Source: JANMCE01 sp031360915 (lineage in GTDB: Bacteria; Actinomycetota; Acidimicrobiia; Acidimicrobiales; Ilumatobacteraceae). Taken from it: DNA of 64,000 nucleotides. Below, one piece after another: positions 35,075-43,855 of this stretch (position 1 is its first letter; each line of letters begins with the position of its first letter). The notes under the pieces were generated by a model that had not been told where the DNA came from, ran no database searches, and saw only the letters and a list, made by a program, of their open reading frames with translations. Where the stretch lies: contig JANMCE010000350.1 of assembly GCA_031360915.1 (NCBI GenBank), positions 1-64,000 on the forward strand. The letters run 5' to 3'. The position numbers and the translations under genes were made by a program.

Positions 35075-36043
35075 ATGAACCCTCTTGAGCAGGCGCTTCG
35101 CACGATCGACAGCGTCCAGCAGCGATCAAAGCCAGTCGCATTCGTCGTCGGTGTGGTGAAAAAGTACGGGGACGATCGAGGCGGTCAGCTGGGTGCACTC
35201 GTATCGTTCTATGCATTCCTTTCTTTCTTTCCGCTCACCCTCGTGGTGGTGACAACGACTGCTTTTCTCGCTCATCGAAATCCTGCCCTCGCTGAGCGGC
35301 TTCGTGCTTCGAGTCTGTCGCAGTTCCCTGTGGTGGGTACCGAGCTGACAAGCGGCGAAAGGGCGCTACACGGCAGCGGTCTTGGTCTCGGCGTCGGCAT
35401 TGCCGGGTTGTTATGGGGCGGTCTCGGGGCAACCCAGACGCTGCAGTACGCGTTCCAAGAGGTGTGGCACATTCCGCACAAGGATCGACCGCCTTTCGCT
35501 ATTCGAATCGTTCGTGGCATCGGCGTGTTCGCGCTTCTCGGTGTTGGCGTCGTCGCCAGCGCCGTCCTCGGCGCACTCGGCTCGCTCATCTCCAACTCTC
35601 CTGCCGCAGGCACGCTTGGTTTGGTCGGGTCGTTCGCCATCGTGTTCGGCCTGTTTCTTTCCCTCTTCTGGCTGATGAGCCCGCGTAACCTCCGGCTTTT
35701 CGATCTCATTCCGGGCGTGACCTTCGCAGCGGTTGGTTGGGTGGCGCTGCAAACGATCGGTTTGCGTCTCGTGTCACACCAACTACGCCGCAGCTCGCAG
35801 CTCTACGGGACTATCGGAGCTGCGCTTGGACTTATCGCCTTCTTCCTGCTGGCAACCCAGGTGGTTATCTACGGCCTTGAGGTGACCGTGGTACGAGCCC
35901 AGCGGTTGTGGCCTCGCTCGTTGCTTCAACCGCCGCTGACCGGCCCCGACAAGCAGATGTTGGTGACAATGGCCATGCAGGAGGAGCGTCGCCCCGAGCA
36001 ACGGATTTCCGTAGAAATCGATTCCACGACATCGCAGGTTTGA
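35075..36043 (+). CDS. YihY/BrkB-family membrane protein
   Basis: A 322-residue protein with six TM segments. QLGALVSFYAFLSFFPLTLV is the family's N-terminal signature. LWGGLGATQTLQYAFQEVWH and RNLRLFDLIPGVTFAAVGWV match the conserved middle. The C-terminus holds GAALGLIAFFLLATQVVIYG. Once mis-called ribonuclease BN; actual function unknown. It starts 34 bases after the gene at 34540, so probably the same unit. Its stop codon lies inside the next SigF-type promoter. Confidence 0.88.
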   Translation: MNPLEQALRTIDSVQQRSKPVAFVVGVVKKYGDDRGGQLGALVSFYAFLSFFPLTLVVVTTTAFLAHRNPALAERLRASSLSQFPVVGTELTSGERALHGSGLGLGVGIAGLLWGGLGATQTLQYAFQEVWHIPHKDRPPFAIRIVRGIGVFALLGVGVVASAVLGALGSLISNSPAAGTLGLVGSFAIVFGLFLSLFWLMSPRNLRLFDLIPGVTFAAVGWVALQTIGLRLVSHQLRRSSQLYGTIGAALGLIAFFLLATQVVIYGLEVTVVRAQRLWPRSLLQPPLTGPDKQMLVTMAMQEERRPEQRISVEIDSTTSQV

Positions 36044-36063
36044 GCCGCTCCGTATTCGGGTAA
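36038..36063 (+). promoter_or_regulatory. SigF-type promoter of the DoxX-like gene at 36073
   Basis: GGTTT, 16 bases from the final T, GGGTAA; GTG 9 bases after the -10. It overlaps the end of the YihY gene. Confidence 0.8.
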
Positions 36064-36072
36064 ACCATCGAC

Positions 36073-36828
36073 GTGACCATGACCAGAACGATTGCTCGCT
36101 CGTCCATCGCCCCGATATTCCTTGCCGGAGGAATGGATGCCGTGCGGCACCCGCAGTCGAAGGCGGGCAAAGCCGAATATGTTGCCGCGCCTCTTGCCAA
36201 GATGTTGGGGACGACAGACGACCCGGTGAAACTCGTCCGCATCAATGGCTGTGTCCAACTTGCTGCTGGCACCCTCCTCATCTTGGGATGGGCCCCTCGG
36301 CTCTCCTCCACCGTTCTCGCCGCCAGTCTCGTTCCCACAACTCTTGCCGGACACAGATTCTGGGAGGAGACCGATCCTGCCGTTCGAGCACAACAACGTA
36401 CCGCCTTTCTCAAGAACTGTGCGATGGTGGGCGGGCTTCTTCTCGCCGCAGTCGATAAGGACGGCGCGCCGTCGTTGCGCTGGCGAACCGACAAGGCCGC
36501 CCACCGAGTTGCAGTGAGTGCGAACGAGAACTTGAACCGAGCCTCCGCAGCCATGATGGGCAAGAAGTCGAAATTGGAGAAGCTGGAGGCCGGGGCACTG
36601 AGCGCTGCGGCATTGTTCGGACGTAAGGCGCGCAAGGCTGTCGAGCACGCCGCATCGGTTGGTGCCGATCAGACAAGCCGAGCAGCAGGCATCGGCGCAG
36701 ACCACCTTGCCAGCTTCAGTAAGCAAGCCACTAAGACGGCGACGCAACTCGGTCATTCGCTAGCAGAGACGATGTCGGAAGCCGCCGACGTCGCTGGCCA
36801 CAAGGTGTCAAGTCTTACTTCGAGGTAG
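36073..36828 (+). CDS. DoxX-family membrane protein with a long C-terminal tail
   Basis: A 251-residue protein. The DoxX part (1-135) has RSSIAPIFLAGGMDAVRHPQ, RINGCVQLAAGTLLILGWAP and LAASLVPTTLAGHRFWEETD. The tail (about 140-251) is alanine/lysine-rich and helical (KLEKLEAGALSAAALFGRKA), which is unusual for DoxX. GTG 36073 is preferred over the ATG two codons later because it fits the 9-base leaderless rule. Confidence 0.82.
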   Translation: MTMTRTIARSSIAPIFLAGGMDAVRHPQSKAGKAEYVAAPLAKMLGTTDDPVKLVRINGCVQLAAGTLLILGWAPRLSSTVLAASLVPTTLAGHRFWEETDPAVRAQQRTAFLKNCAMVGGLLLAAVDKDGAPSLRWRTDKAAHRVAVSANENLNRASAAMMGKKSKLEKLEAGALSAAALFGRKARKAVEHAASVGADQTSRAAGIGADHLASFSKQATKTATQLGHSLAETMSEAADVAGHKVSSLTSR

Positions 36829-36897
36829 CCGTTTTATCGTCGCCAGTTACGTTGAACGGGCATACAAAACCAGGCATAACCGAGGAGAACGGTGTAG

Positions 36898-36931
36898 GGC
36901 GAGCGCCTCTCAACGTCAGTCGACGCTCGCC
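36898..36931. repeat. Hairpin with 8-base perfect stem
   Basis: GGCGAGCG and CGCTCGCC separated by 18 bases, 70 bases past the DoxX stop. No T-run follows, so it is only a possible terminator. Confidence 0.3.
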
Positions 36932-36990
36932 GACATCTGATAGTTCCCCGGTTGACACGTTTCGAAACATCGCACGTGCGGGCAACCGAC

Positions 36991-37016
36991 GTATAACACT
37001 TCGGTCGCATGGGTAG
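36991..37016 (+). promoter_or_regulatory. SigF-type promoter of the five-gene cluster
   Basis: GTAT, 16 bases, GGGTAG; one -35 mismatch, the same GTAT variant as the LuxR promoter. ATG 9 bases after the -10. Confidence 0.65.
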
Positions 37017-37025
37017 TGAAACTTC

Positions 37026-37187
37026 ATGCCGAAGCAAGCGAACGAAACGGGCGGGCCAAGGGTCTCGGAATCCCCCGGACGGATGGTCAAGAAGAAGCCC
37101 CGTTCGAACGCCGCTGGTGCGCTAGTTTCAAAGCCGGACACAATGCGGGAAGCAGATGTATCAAACGGGGAGAACCCCGACTCGTGA
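37026..37187 (+). CDS. Small basic ORF (53 residues) leading the five-gene cluster
   Basis: A reading frame of 53 residues (MPKQANETGGPRVSESPGRM, then VKKKPRSN and onward), hydrophilic, with no TM and no recognisable family. Support is positional: its ATG is exactly 9 bases after a SigF-type -10, and its stop overlaps the GTG of the GT2 gene as GTGA. Most of this ATG-rich stretch could otherwise be read only as an unlikely N-terminal extension in another frame. It could be a coupling leader or a true small protein. Confidence 0.5.
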   Translation: MPKQANETGGPRVSESPGRMVKKKPRSNAAGALVSKPDTMREADVSNGENPDS

Positions 37188-37978
37188 GAAGGAATTCGTC
37201 CACCGAAGTTCCGCTTGATGACTCGGCCCGCCCCCCACTACGGGGGATCGTGGTCGCCATTCCTGCACGAGACGAAGCGCCGTCGATCGGCCTCGCGCTC
37301 TCGTTGATCCTGTGCGCTCTCCAGGATCTGCCGGCGTCGATGTCCACGGTCATGTGCGTAGCTTGCGACTCTTGTGTTGATGGCACCGTTGCCGAAGTAG
37401 GCCGCACACCGGATCACGGGACAGACGTGCTGATCGTCGAGGGCGTGTGGCAGTCAGTGGGTGGAGCGCGCAGAGCCGCCGTACAGCACGGCCTCGACTC
37501 ACTGCTTTCCGCCGGCCTCCGTCTCGAACAAATCTGGATCGCCACAACCGATGCCGACACCACCGTTGGACCGGACTGGCTGTCTCGGCAGCTTCGTTAT
37601 GCGGAGATCGGGCTGGATGCCGTTGCCGGTATCGTGGACCTTCGCCGCGATGCAGATCTAACTATCGCCACCGAAGAGATCTTTGGCGACATGTACAAGG
37701 TACCTAGACACGGTCACTCCCATGTTCATGGCGCAAACCTCGGCGTACGCGCTGACGCCTACGTAGTCGCCGGAGGCTTCCCCATTCTGTCGGCATCCGA
37801 AGATCGAGAGCTCTGGAACTCACTTCTTGCGTCCGGGTATCGCTGTCATGCATCGAATCGGCTGCGCGTATCCACCAGCGCTCGTCTGCATGGTCGAGTG
37901 GAGGAGGGCTTTGCGTTCGCGCTGCGCAAGCGCCAAGGCAATGTCGATGCGTTGACGCTCGAACTGAGTCGAACGTGA
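37184..37978 (+). CDS. Family 2 glycosyltransferase
   Basis: A 264-residue GT-A enzyme. The nucleotide-binding start is GIVVAIPARDEAPSIGLALS, and the DxD-type motif is IATTDADTTVGPDWLSRQL. The acceptor region has HSHVHGANLGVRADAYVVAG followed by SASEDRELW (ED motif). I place the start at GTG 37184, which overlaps the small ORF; a longer frame back to 37016 lacks support. It overlaps the PIG-L gene by 4 bases. Central enzyme of the GT2/PIG-L/methyltransferase/dehydrogenase cluster; substrate unknown. Confidence 0.85.
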   Translation: MRRNSSTEVPLDDSARPPLRGIVVAIPARDEAPSIGLALSLILCALQDLPASMSTVMCVACDSCVDGTVAEVGRTPDHGTDVLIVEGVWQSVGGARRAAVQHGLDSLLSAGLRLEQIWIATTDADTTVGPDWLSRQLRYAEIGLDAVAGIVDLRRDADLTIATEEIFGDMYKVPRHGHSHVHGANLGVRADAYVVAGGFPILSASEDRELWNSLLASGYRCHASNRLRVSTSARLHGRVEEGFAFALRKRQGNVDALTLELSRT

Positions 37979-38706
37979 CCAGCCCTTATCGTCCAGCCGC
38001 GACTGGTCCCACCGACCCCGGTCCGTCCGCGGCGATATGGGACGAGGCGCTGCGAAACGCGCCGCCCTTTCGGTGGCCAGGAACCGACCGAATCGTCGTT
38101 GTGAGTCCGCATCCCGACGATGAAACGCTCGGCGTGGGCGGCCTCATCGCCATGGCGGTAGACCGATCTCTTCCCGTCGTCGTGCTATGTGTGACGAATG
38201 GTGAAGCGGCCTTTTATTGTGACGACCTGGCCAGTGTCCGACGCAGGGAGCTAGCCGACGCACTCGCATTTCTTGGCGGTGAGGGAAGCATTACGCACCA
38301 TTACCTTGATCTACCGGACGGAAAAGTCGAGGGGTGCGAAATAGAGTTGCGCAACATCGTTCGACATCTTTTGGTTCCGGGTGATCTGGTCCTATGCCCG
38401 CTCGTGGACGACGGGCACTCCGATCACGCCGCGACAGCAACGGCCTCTATCGAGGCAGCTCATCAAGCCAGCGCGCACGTGCGCTGTTTCCCGATCTGGG
38501 CCTGGCGGTATCACGACGCGTCCTCTTCGTCGCTGCTGAAAGGCGAGAGGCTCTCGCTCACCAAGACGGCCCGACGACGAAAGCAGCGCGCGATTGCCTG
38601 CTTTCAGTCGCAGATCGGAACCGAGAATCCCGTCGTCCCGCAATGGATGCTGGAACGCCTCGACCGTGACTTCGAGACGCTCGTCGATCCGAGCCAAGCG
38701 CAATGA
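37975..38706 (+). CDS. PIG-L-family deacetylase
   Basis: A 243-residue LmbE-like zinc hydrolase. The signature is VVSPHPDDETLGVGGLIAMA, and the later His is in CPLVDDGHSDHAATATASIE. It probably removes an N-acetyl group from an N-acetyl sugar or glycoside. The GTG start overlaps the GT2 stop as GTGA, and its stop overlaps the methyltransferase start as ATGA. Confidence 0.88.
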   Translation: MTSPYRPAATGPTDPGPSAAIWDEALRNAPPFRWPGTDRIVVVSPHPDDETLGVGGLIAMAVDRSLPVVVLCVTNGEAAFYCDDLASVRRRELADALAFLGGEGSITHHYLDLPDGKVEGCEIELRNIVRHLLVPGDLVLCPLVDDGHSDHAATATASIEAAHQASAHVRCFPIWAWRYHDASSSSLLKGERLSLTKTARRRKQRAIACFQSQIGTENPVVPQWMLERLDRDFETLVDPSQAQ

Positions 38707-39290
38707 GGGTCGATCTGCGCCACTTCGAACGGGCTTACGCCAAAAGCGACGACCCGTGGGCCTTTGCGACATCCGCTTATGAACAACAGAAGTACAAGAC
38801 GACCATTGCCTACCTAAACCCCCGCCACTATCACAGGTGCTTTGAACCAGCGTGCTCCATCGGCGTCCTGACGGCCGACTTGGCCGACTGGGCCGACCGT
38901 GTCGTTGCCTGTGACTCATCACCCGCTGCAATTGCACGGGCGCGTAAGCATCTTGCGGGCACATCAAACGTTGAACTCCTTGTTGCAAGCCTTCCGGAGC
39001 AATGGCCAACGGGCACGTTTGATCTGATTGTCTTCTCAGAGCTGGGTTACTACTGGGACGAGGACGGGCTTGGAACTGTGCTCGACAAACTCGCCACCTC
39101 CCTCAGCCCCGGGGCCGACCTCATTGCGGTGCACTGGCTAGGAACGTCCGCTGATCACTTGTTACACGGAAGCGATGTCCATCGGATCATGCGGAACAGG
39201 TTTGGCACACCCAGTATCTCGATGGCTTCGCACGACAATCGATCTACCATCCGAAGTGGGTTTCTGATCGACCGGTGGGACAATCGATGA
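38703..39290 (+). CDS. SAM-dependent methyltransferase (NodS-like)
   Basis: A 195-residue class I methyltransferase. Motif I is FEPACSIGVLTADLADWADR, motif II VVACDSSPAAIARARKHL, and motif IV FDLIVFSELGYYWDE. The N-terminus (FERAYAKSDDPWAFATSAYE, then QQKYKTTI) is that of the NodS/SAM nodulation group, which N-methylates an amine freed by a deacetylase in Nod-factor synthesis. The PIG-L neighbour just upstream fits that logic (inference). Confidence 0.88.
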   Translation: MRVDLRHFERAYAKSDDPWAFATSAYEQQKYKTTIAYLNPRHYHRCFEPACSIGVLTADLADWADRVVACDSSPAAIARARKHLAGTSNVELLVASLPEQWPTGTFDLIVFSELGYYWDEDGLGTVLDKLATSLSPGADLIAVHWLGTSADHLLHGSDVHRIMRNRFGTPSISMASHDNRSTIRSGFLIDRWDNR

Positions 39291-40201
39291 ACACGCTGCT
39301 CGATCACTTTCGAAACCTTCCGGACGAACTCCCGCCGCCCGGAAGCGGCCGCACGCGTACGCGCTTCGACGAACTTTTCCGCATTGCCGCACTCAACCCA
39401 ACCCTCGGACGTCTCGCCGAGGCTCACTACGATGGTGTGGCCATTCTTCGAGAAGCTGCTTGCGTCCCCCAAGACGGGGCGCTTTACGGTGTGTGGGCGG
39501 CCGGTGGAGCCAACCCGCCAGCACTCACTTTTCGATGCGGCACGTGGCATCTGACCGGACAGAAAGACTGGTGCAGCGGCGCCTCACTCGTCACTCACGC
39601 GCTCGTGGTCGCTCACCGAAACGGCTCTGAGGCGCTCGTGCTGGTCGACCTGTCACGATCGGGCGTGAGGCTTCAGGCGCCCTCGTGGAAGTCGTCGTCC
39701 TTCGCCGCAGCCGACACGCGTTCCGTCTCGTTCAATCTCGCTCTTACCGACGAAGAAATCATCGGACCCGACGGTTGGTACGGAGGCCGGCCCGGATTCT
39801 GGAATGGTGCTACCGGCGTCGCTGCCGCTTGGGCAGGATGCGCGCAGGGCCTGGTCGATCGAGCCCTTCCCCGGTGGCGCGATGATCCTCACGCGCTGGC
39901 GCACCTCGGAGCGATTGATGCCGATCTGAGCGCCATGAAGATGGTCCTTCACGCCGCTGCTGACGAGATCGACACCGTGACCGAAAACCGCAGTGATGGC
40001 CAACGGCGGGCTCTGCGCGTGCGCCACATCGTTGACACGACTGTGTCGGACGTAACCACTCGCATCTTTCGAGCGCTTGGTCCGTCGCCGTTCGCTCACC
40101 AGGAAGACCTCCACCGCATCCTCACCGAGACCGATCTGTATCGCCGACAATGCCATGCCGAACGCGACCTCGAACAGCTCGGGCGACTCGTCCGGCGGTG
40201 A
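39287..40201 (+). CDS. Acyl-CoA dehydrogenase-like flavoprotein (short)
   Basis: A 304-residue protein from ATG 39287, overlapping the methyltransferase stop as ATGA. It has the mid-domain PPALTFRCGTWHLTGQKDWC SGAS region and a C-terminal helical bundle with RHIVDTTVSDVTTRIFRALG and PSPFAHQEDLHRILTETDLY. At 304 residues it is much shorter than true acyl-CoA dehydrogenases (about 380), and the usual catalytic Glu cannot be placed, so it may act on an amine or another non-CoA substrate. Last gene of the cluster. Confidence 0.75.
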   Translation: MNTLLDHFRNLPDELPPPGSGRTRTRFDELFRIAALNPTLGRLAEAHYDGVAILREAACVPQDGALYGVWAAGGANPPALTFRCGTWHLTGQKDWCSGASLVTHALVVAHRNGSEALVLVDLSRSGVRLQAPSWKSSSFAAADTRSVSFNLALTDEEIIGPDGWYGGRPGFWNGATGVAAAWAGCAQGLVDRALPRWRDDPHALAHLGAIDADLSAMKMVLHAAADEIDTVTENRSDGQRRALRVRHIVDTTVSDVTTRIFRALGPSPFAHQEDLHRILTETDLYRRQCHAERDLEQLGRLVRR

Positions 40202-40254
40202 TTCAGCGCAGCAGACTTGCGAAAACCACCATACCGCTGATCTAGGGAGATGTC

Positions 40255-41115
40255 GTGCCTGAGGGCGACACCATCAGGCGACTGGCCAACAAAATTCACG
40301 ATCGCTTCGCCGGGCAACGATGTCTGAGGACGGTCACACGGGACCCTCGCTTGGTGGGGGTCGACTTCAGCGGTACCACGTTGCTCGAGGCTGATGCGGT
40401 CGGAAAACACCTACTCATCCGTTTCGATGACGGGCGCACGCTGCACGCCCACCTGCTGATGACCGGATCGTGGAAGGTAGGACCAATCGCAACCGAGCCA
40501 GCGTGGCGGCGACGGGCGGAACTCTGGTTCGAAACCGGCAGACTCACCGGTCTCGACGTCCCCCTTTTTGACGTCTTACCTACATCTCAGGAACACACGC
40601 TGATCGCGCACTTGGGGCCCGACCTGTGCGCCGACCATGCACCCGACGTCCAAGAGATCACCGATCGCCTTCTGCGGATACCAGGTGTACCTGTCGCTGC
40701 GGCTTTGCTGGATCAACGTAACGTCGCTGGGTTCGGAAATCTGTACGCCGTCGAGGTCCCGTTCATTGTCGGGGTATCACCGAATCAACCGATCGAAACC
40801 GTGGGTGGCCTGGACGACTTCGTCGGCTTCGGCACGGCACTCATTCGAACCAACGCCCGTCGTGGCCCGCAGAACACAACCGGACGCAGGCTGACAACCG
40901 ACGATCACTGGATCTATCCCAAACGTGGCCGCCCGTGCCCGCTCTGTGGAACTCGGCTCGACGGATGGGCCGAAGGTAAGAGCCCCTGGAATCGCGTCTC
41001 GACATGGTGCCCCACGTGCCAGCCTCTCGAGCCGGTCCGTGCCGTTGACAACCTGAGAGCTCGGCGCCTCCTTGCGCTCCATCCCGCCAGCCGAGACCCT
41101 GCCTACCCGAGCTGA
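40255..41115 (+). CDS. Fpg/Nei-family DNA glycosylase (Nei2-type)
   Basis: A 286-residue enzyme from GTG 40255 (GGGAGA upstream). After Met removal the N-terminus is PEGDTIRRLANKI, with catalytic Pro2 and Glu3. The helix-two-turn-helix region is VAAALLDQRNVAGFGNLYAV. The C-terminal zinc finger is RPCPLCGTRLDG with TWCPTCQ. It excises oxidised pyrimidines and nicks abasic sites. It follows the five-gene cluster by 53 bases and may be transcribed with it. Region 41116-41164 is a short convergent gap. Confidence 0.9.
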   Translation: MPEGDTIRRLANKIHDRFAGQRCLRTVTRDPRLVGVDFSGTTLLEADAVGKHLLIRFDDGRTLHAHLLMTGSWKVGPIATEPAWRRRAELWFETGRLTGLDVPLFDVLPTSQEHTLIAHLGPDLCADHAPDVQEITDRLLRIPGVPVAAALLDQRNVAGFGNLYAVEVPFIVGVSPNQPIETVGGLDDFVGFGTALIRTNARRGPQNTTGRRLTTDDHWIYPKRGRPCPLCGTRLDGWAEGKSPWNRVSTWCPTCQPLEPVRAVDNLRARRLLALHPASRDPAYPS

Positions 41116-41164
41116 CCCTGCTCACTCCAGCGCTTGGCCATCACCGTGAACTCCGTCGAACGCT

Positions 41165-42430
41165 CTAGTGGCGCTGAAAAGGCCTACGGAATCGCGACGT
41201 GCCGACCGGAGCCGACTGCCGAGGTTCGGGTTTGGTCACAATCAACAATTCGTCGCGAGCGCTCGGCCGATGCAGCCACATCTCCTTGATGATGACGCTC
41301 GTTGCGCCAGCCATTGGCACCGCCAGTAATGCGCCGACGAAGCCGAACAACTCGACACCCATAAGCACGCTCAGGAGCACGACGAGCGGGTTCACTCGCA
41401 CGGTGCGAGACATGATCACGGTCTGCAAGACGCTGTTCTCAAACTGCTGGTACAGGGCGAAGAACACGAGTGCGATGATCCCGGCCGTGGGGCTAACGAA
41501 GAAGGCGGCAATGACAGCCGCAATGGCTCCAAGCGTTGCGCCGACCAGAGGAATGAGGTCGGCAAACGCCACCCAAAGGGCCAGGATCAGCGCACTCGGA
41601 ACGCCCAGTATGGCCAGTATCGCAAAAGCCGCTACCCCAGCACAGCCGCTGATCAACAGGTTGCCACTCATGTAGCCACTGACTGCCGATGCGGCGTCAC
41701 GCCCCACCTGACTGACCAGGGCCCTATGTCGTACGGGCATCATGCGAAGCCAGGCGCGACTCAACAACATCGATTGGCTGAGCATCAGGCATGTCGTGAC
41801 AGCGACGGTGACGACTGCGAGTAACGATTGCACCACCGATCCCAGATACGTCGGAGCAGCGTCCTCTATGGACTTTGCGCCATTGATCAGTGTGGTTTCG
41901 TTCTGCTGCACGATCTTTTGAAGACCGAGGCGCACCAGCAGTTTGCCGAACTGCCCTTCACCAGCGGCGGCCTGCTGCACGGTTCCTGGCAGGTCGGTCA
42001 CAATTGTGACCAGTTGTCGGCGAAGTGGAAACACGAAGAGCGCCATAAGGCCGACCATGAACACCGCTGCGAGAAGAACGACGACACCCACCGCAACGCC
42101 GCGACGGACACGAAAGCGTTGTTGTAGCCAGCCGACGGGCCGTGCCAACACCAGAGCGAAGAAACCGGCGACAAGCACCCACACCAGAACTCGCGAGGCC
42201 CGATAAACGACCACCAGGCCCAAGGCCGAAGCGATGACACTGCCTATTGTCGCAACGATCGTGCGCCACGGGACAGCGGCCCACGACTGCTCTGCTGGCT
42301 GGGAACGTGGGACGGCATCGGCCCCGCCACTACCGGGTTCTTCCGCCCGACGACCGGCGGACGCTGAAAGCAAGCTCGGCAACAAAAGATCGCTGGGCAT
42401 GAGATCGTGGGGTTCGGAGTGGCCAGACAC
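41165..42430 (-). CDS. AI-2E/PerM-family transporter, paralogue 2
   Basis: A 421-residue protein, exactly as long as paralogue 1 and nearly identical to it through the last 200 residues (both have LIPLVGATLGAIAAVIAAFF and QFENSVLQTVIMSRTVRVNP). The start is GTG 42430 (SGHSE), 10 bases after a SigF-type -10. The N-terminal 60 residues are the most divergent part. A duplicated stress transporter in one 30-kb stretch is unusual. Substrate unknown. Confidence 0.87.
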   Translation of the reverse strand: MSGHSEPHDLMPSDLLLPSLLSASAGRRAEEPGSGGADAVPRSQPAEQSWAAVPWRTIVATIGSVIASALGLVVVYRASRVLVWVLVAGFFALVLARPVGWLQQRFRVRRGVAVGVVVLLAAVFMVGLMALFVFPLRRQLVTIVTDLPGTVQQAAAGEGQFGKLLVRLGLQKIVQQNETTLINGAKSIEDAAPTYLGSVVQSLLAVVTVAVTTCLMLSQSMLLSRAWLRMMPVRHRALVSQVGRDAASAVSGYMSGNLLISGCAGVAAFAILAILGVPSALILALWVAFADLIPLVGATLGAIAAVIAAFFVSPTAGIIALVFFALYQQFENSVLQTVIMSRTVRVNPLVVLLSVLMGVELFGFVGALLAVPMAGATSVIIKEMWLHRPSARDELLIVTKPEPRQSAPVGTSRFRRPFQRH

Positions 42431-42440
42431 TGGTGATTGA

Positions 42441-42466
42441 CTACCCACGGGCTGCAGATTCGAAAC
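42441..42466 (-). promoter_or_regulatory. SigF-type promoter of AI-2E paralogue 2
   Basis: GTTT, 16 bases, GGGTAG; GTG 10 bases after the -10. It overlaps the 3' end region of the flavoprotein gene upstream. Confidence 0.8.
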
Positions 42467-42481
42467 AATGCTTCAGCGCGT

Positions 42482-43840
42482 TCAGTCAAGCAAACGCAAC
42501 GCGTCCTCAACGCCACGATGGAAGGTCGGATAGGCGTAGATCATGGAGCGGAGCCGTGCGATCGGCACCTGAGCGTATACGGCCAGTGTGAGTAGGCCGA
42601 GTACTTCACCCCCATGCGGACCCATGGAAGTTGCCCCTAACAACACGTCACGTTTGCTGTCAACGACCAGCTTGATGAAGCCCTCGTTTCCAACCTTATG
42701 AATCCAACCTCGCGCTGAGGAAGACACCAGCGCCATCGCCACCCGGACGTCGTACCCTGCTTCTTTGGCCGCCGCCTCCGACAGACCGACGGCTCCGACT
42801 TCCGGATCGGTGAACGTGACGCGAGGAACGGCGTTGTACTCAGCGGTCGAATGGGCGTTGCCGAGAATGTCCGCTACAACGATGGCAGCCTGATACATGG
42901 CGACGTGGGTGAAGGCACCCTTGCCGGTGATGTCACCCACCGCCCAGACACCATCAGCGACACGCAGCCGCTCGTCCACCGGCAGAGATTTTCCGTTGGG
43001 ATCGATTCCGAGAACATCAGCGCCAATGTCCGCCAGGTCCACCTTCCGTCCCGTTGCTACAAGAAGGCGCTCGGCGGACAGGCTTCGCTGATCGGCAAGG
43101 GCGACGTGAAAAGCCACTCCGTCGTGCCAAATCTCAGTCGCACCGATGCCAGTTATGGTTATGATGCTCTCCTGTTTGAACACCTTTGCTAACAACTCCC
43201 CCACTTCAGGCTCATCCTGAAACAGGAGCCGGTCGGTAGCTTCCACAATCGTGACGCCCACTCCGAAGCGAGCGAACACTTGAGCCAGCTCGACACCAAT
43301 GGCGCCGCCTCCGAGGACGATCAAAGAGTCGGGCAACTTCTCCGCTTCGATTGCCTCGTGATTCGTCCAGTACTTCGTTCCTCCGATCCCACGAATCGGT
43401 GGTACAGCAGGAGAGCTCCCCGTGGCGAGAACAACGGCTCGGGAGGCACGAAACGTGTGGTCGCCAACAACGACCGTGTCTGGAGATGTCAATTGACCTC
43501 GGCCTCTGACGAAGCGACAGCCCTTATCGACCAGACGTTTCACGGCGACGTCATCATTCCAGTCGTCGGTGGCCTCTTCCCGAATGCGGGCTGCCACGGG
43601 CGCCCAGTCGGAGGTGACGTGAGCCGACCCAGCAATACCGTTGACACGCTTTGCTTCGGCGATGAGGTTGCTGGCTCTGATCATCATCTTGGACGGCACG
43701 CACCCCCAGTACGGGCATTCACCCCCTACTAGGCCGGAATCGATACCGACGACCGAGAGCCCGGCCTGCGCAAGGTCACCCGCTACTTTTTCGCCTCCGG
43801 GGCCTAGGCCGATCACGACGGCATCCACATCTTCGATCAT
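42482..43840 (-). CDS. Pyridine nucleotide-disulfide oxidoreductase (mercuric reductase/lipoamide dehydrogenase-like)
   Basis: A 452-residue flavoprotein. FAD site VVIGLGPGGEKVAGDLAQAG, redox pair GGECPYWGCVPSKMM, NAD(P) site LIVLGGGAIGVELAQVFARF, second FAD motif VWAVGDITGKGAFTHVAM. The C-terminal dimer domain ends TFHRGVEDALRLL with the partner-active-site His. It is not mercury-specific: no N-terminal MerA domain and no vicinal C-terminal cysteines. It begins 15 bases after the membrane gene upstream. Confidence 0.88.
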   Translation of the reverse strand: MIEDVDAVVIGLGPGGEKVAGDLAQAGLSVVGIDSGLVGGECPYWGCVPSKMMIRASNLIAEAKRVNGIAGSAHVTSDWAPVAARIREEATDDWNDDVAVKRLVDKGCRFVRGRGQLTSPDTVVVGDHTFRASRAVVLATGSSPAVPPIRGIGGTKYWTNHEAIEAEKLPDSLIVLGGGAIGVELAQVFARFGVGVTIVEATDRLLFQDEPEVGELLAKVFKQESIITITGIGATEIWHDGVAFHVALADQRSLSAERLLVATGRKVDLADIGADVLGIDPNGKSLPVDERLRVADGVWAVGDITGKGAFTHVAMYQAAIVVADILGNAHSTAEYNAVPRVTFTDPEVGAVGLSEAAAKEAGYDVRVAMALVSSSARGWIHKVGNEGFIKLVVDSKRDVLLGATSMGPHGGEVLGLLTLAVYAQVPIARLRSMIYAYPTFHRGVEDALRLLD

Positions 43841-43855
43841 GTGCACAACAACCTT

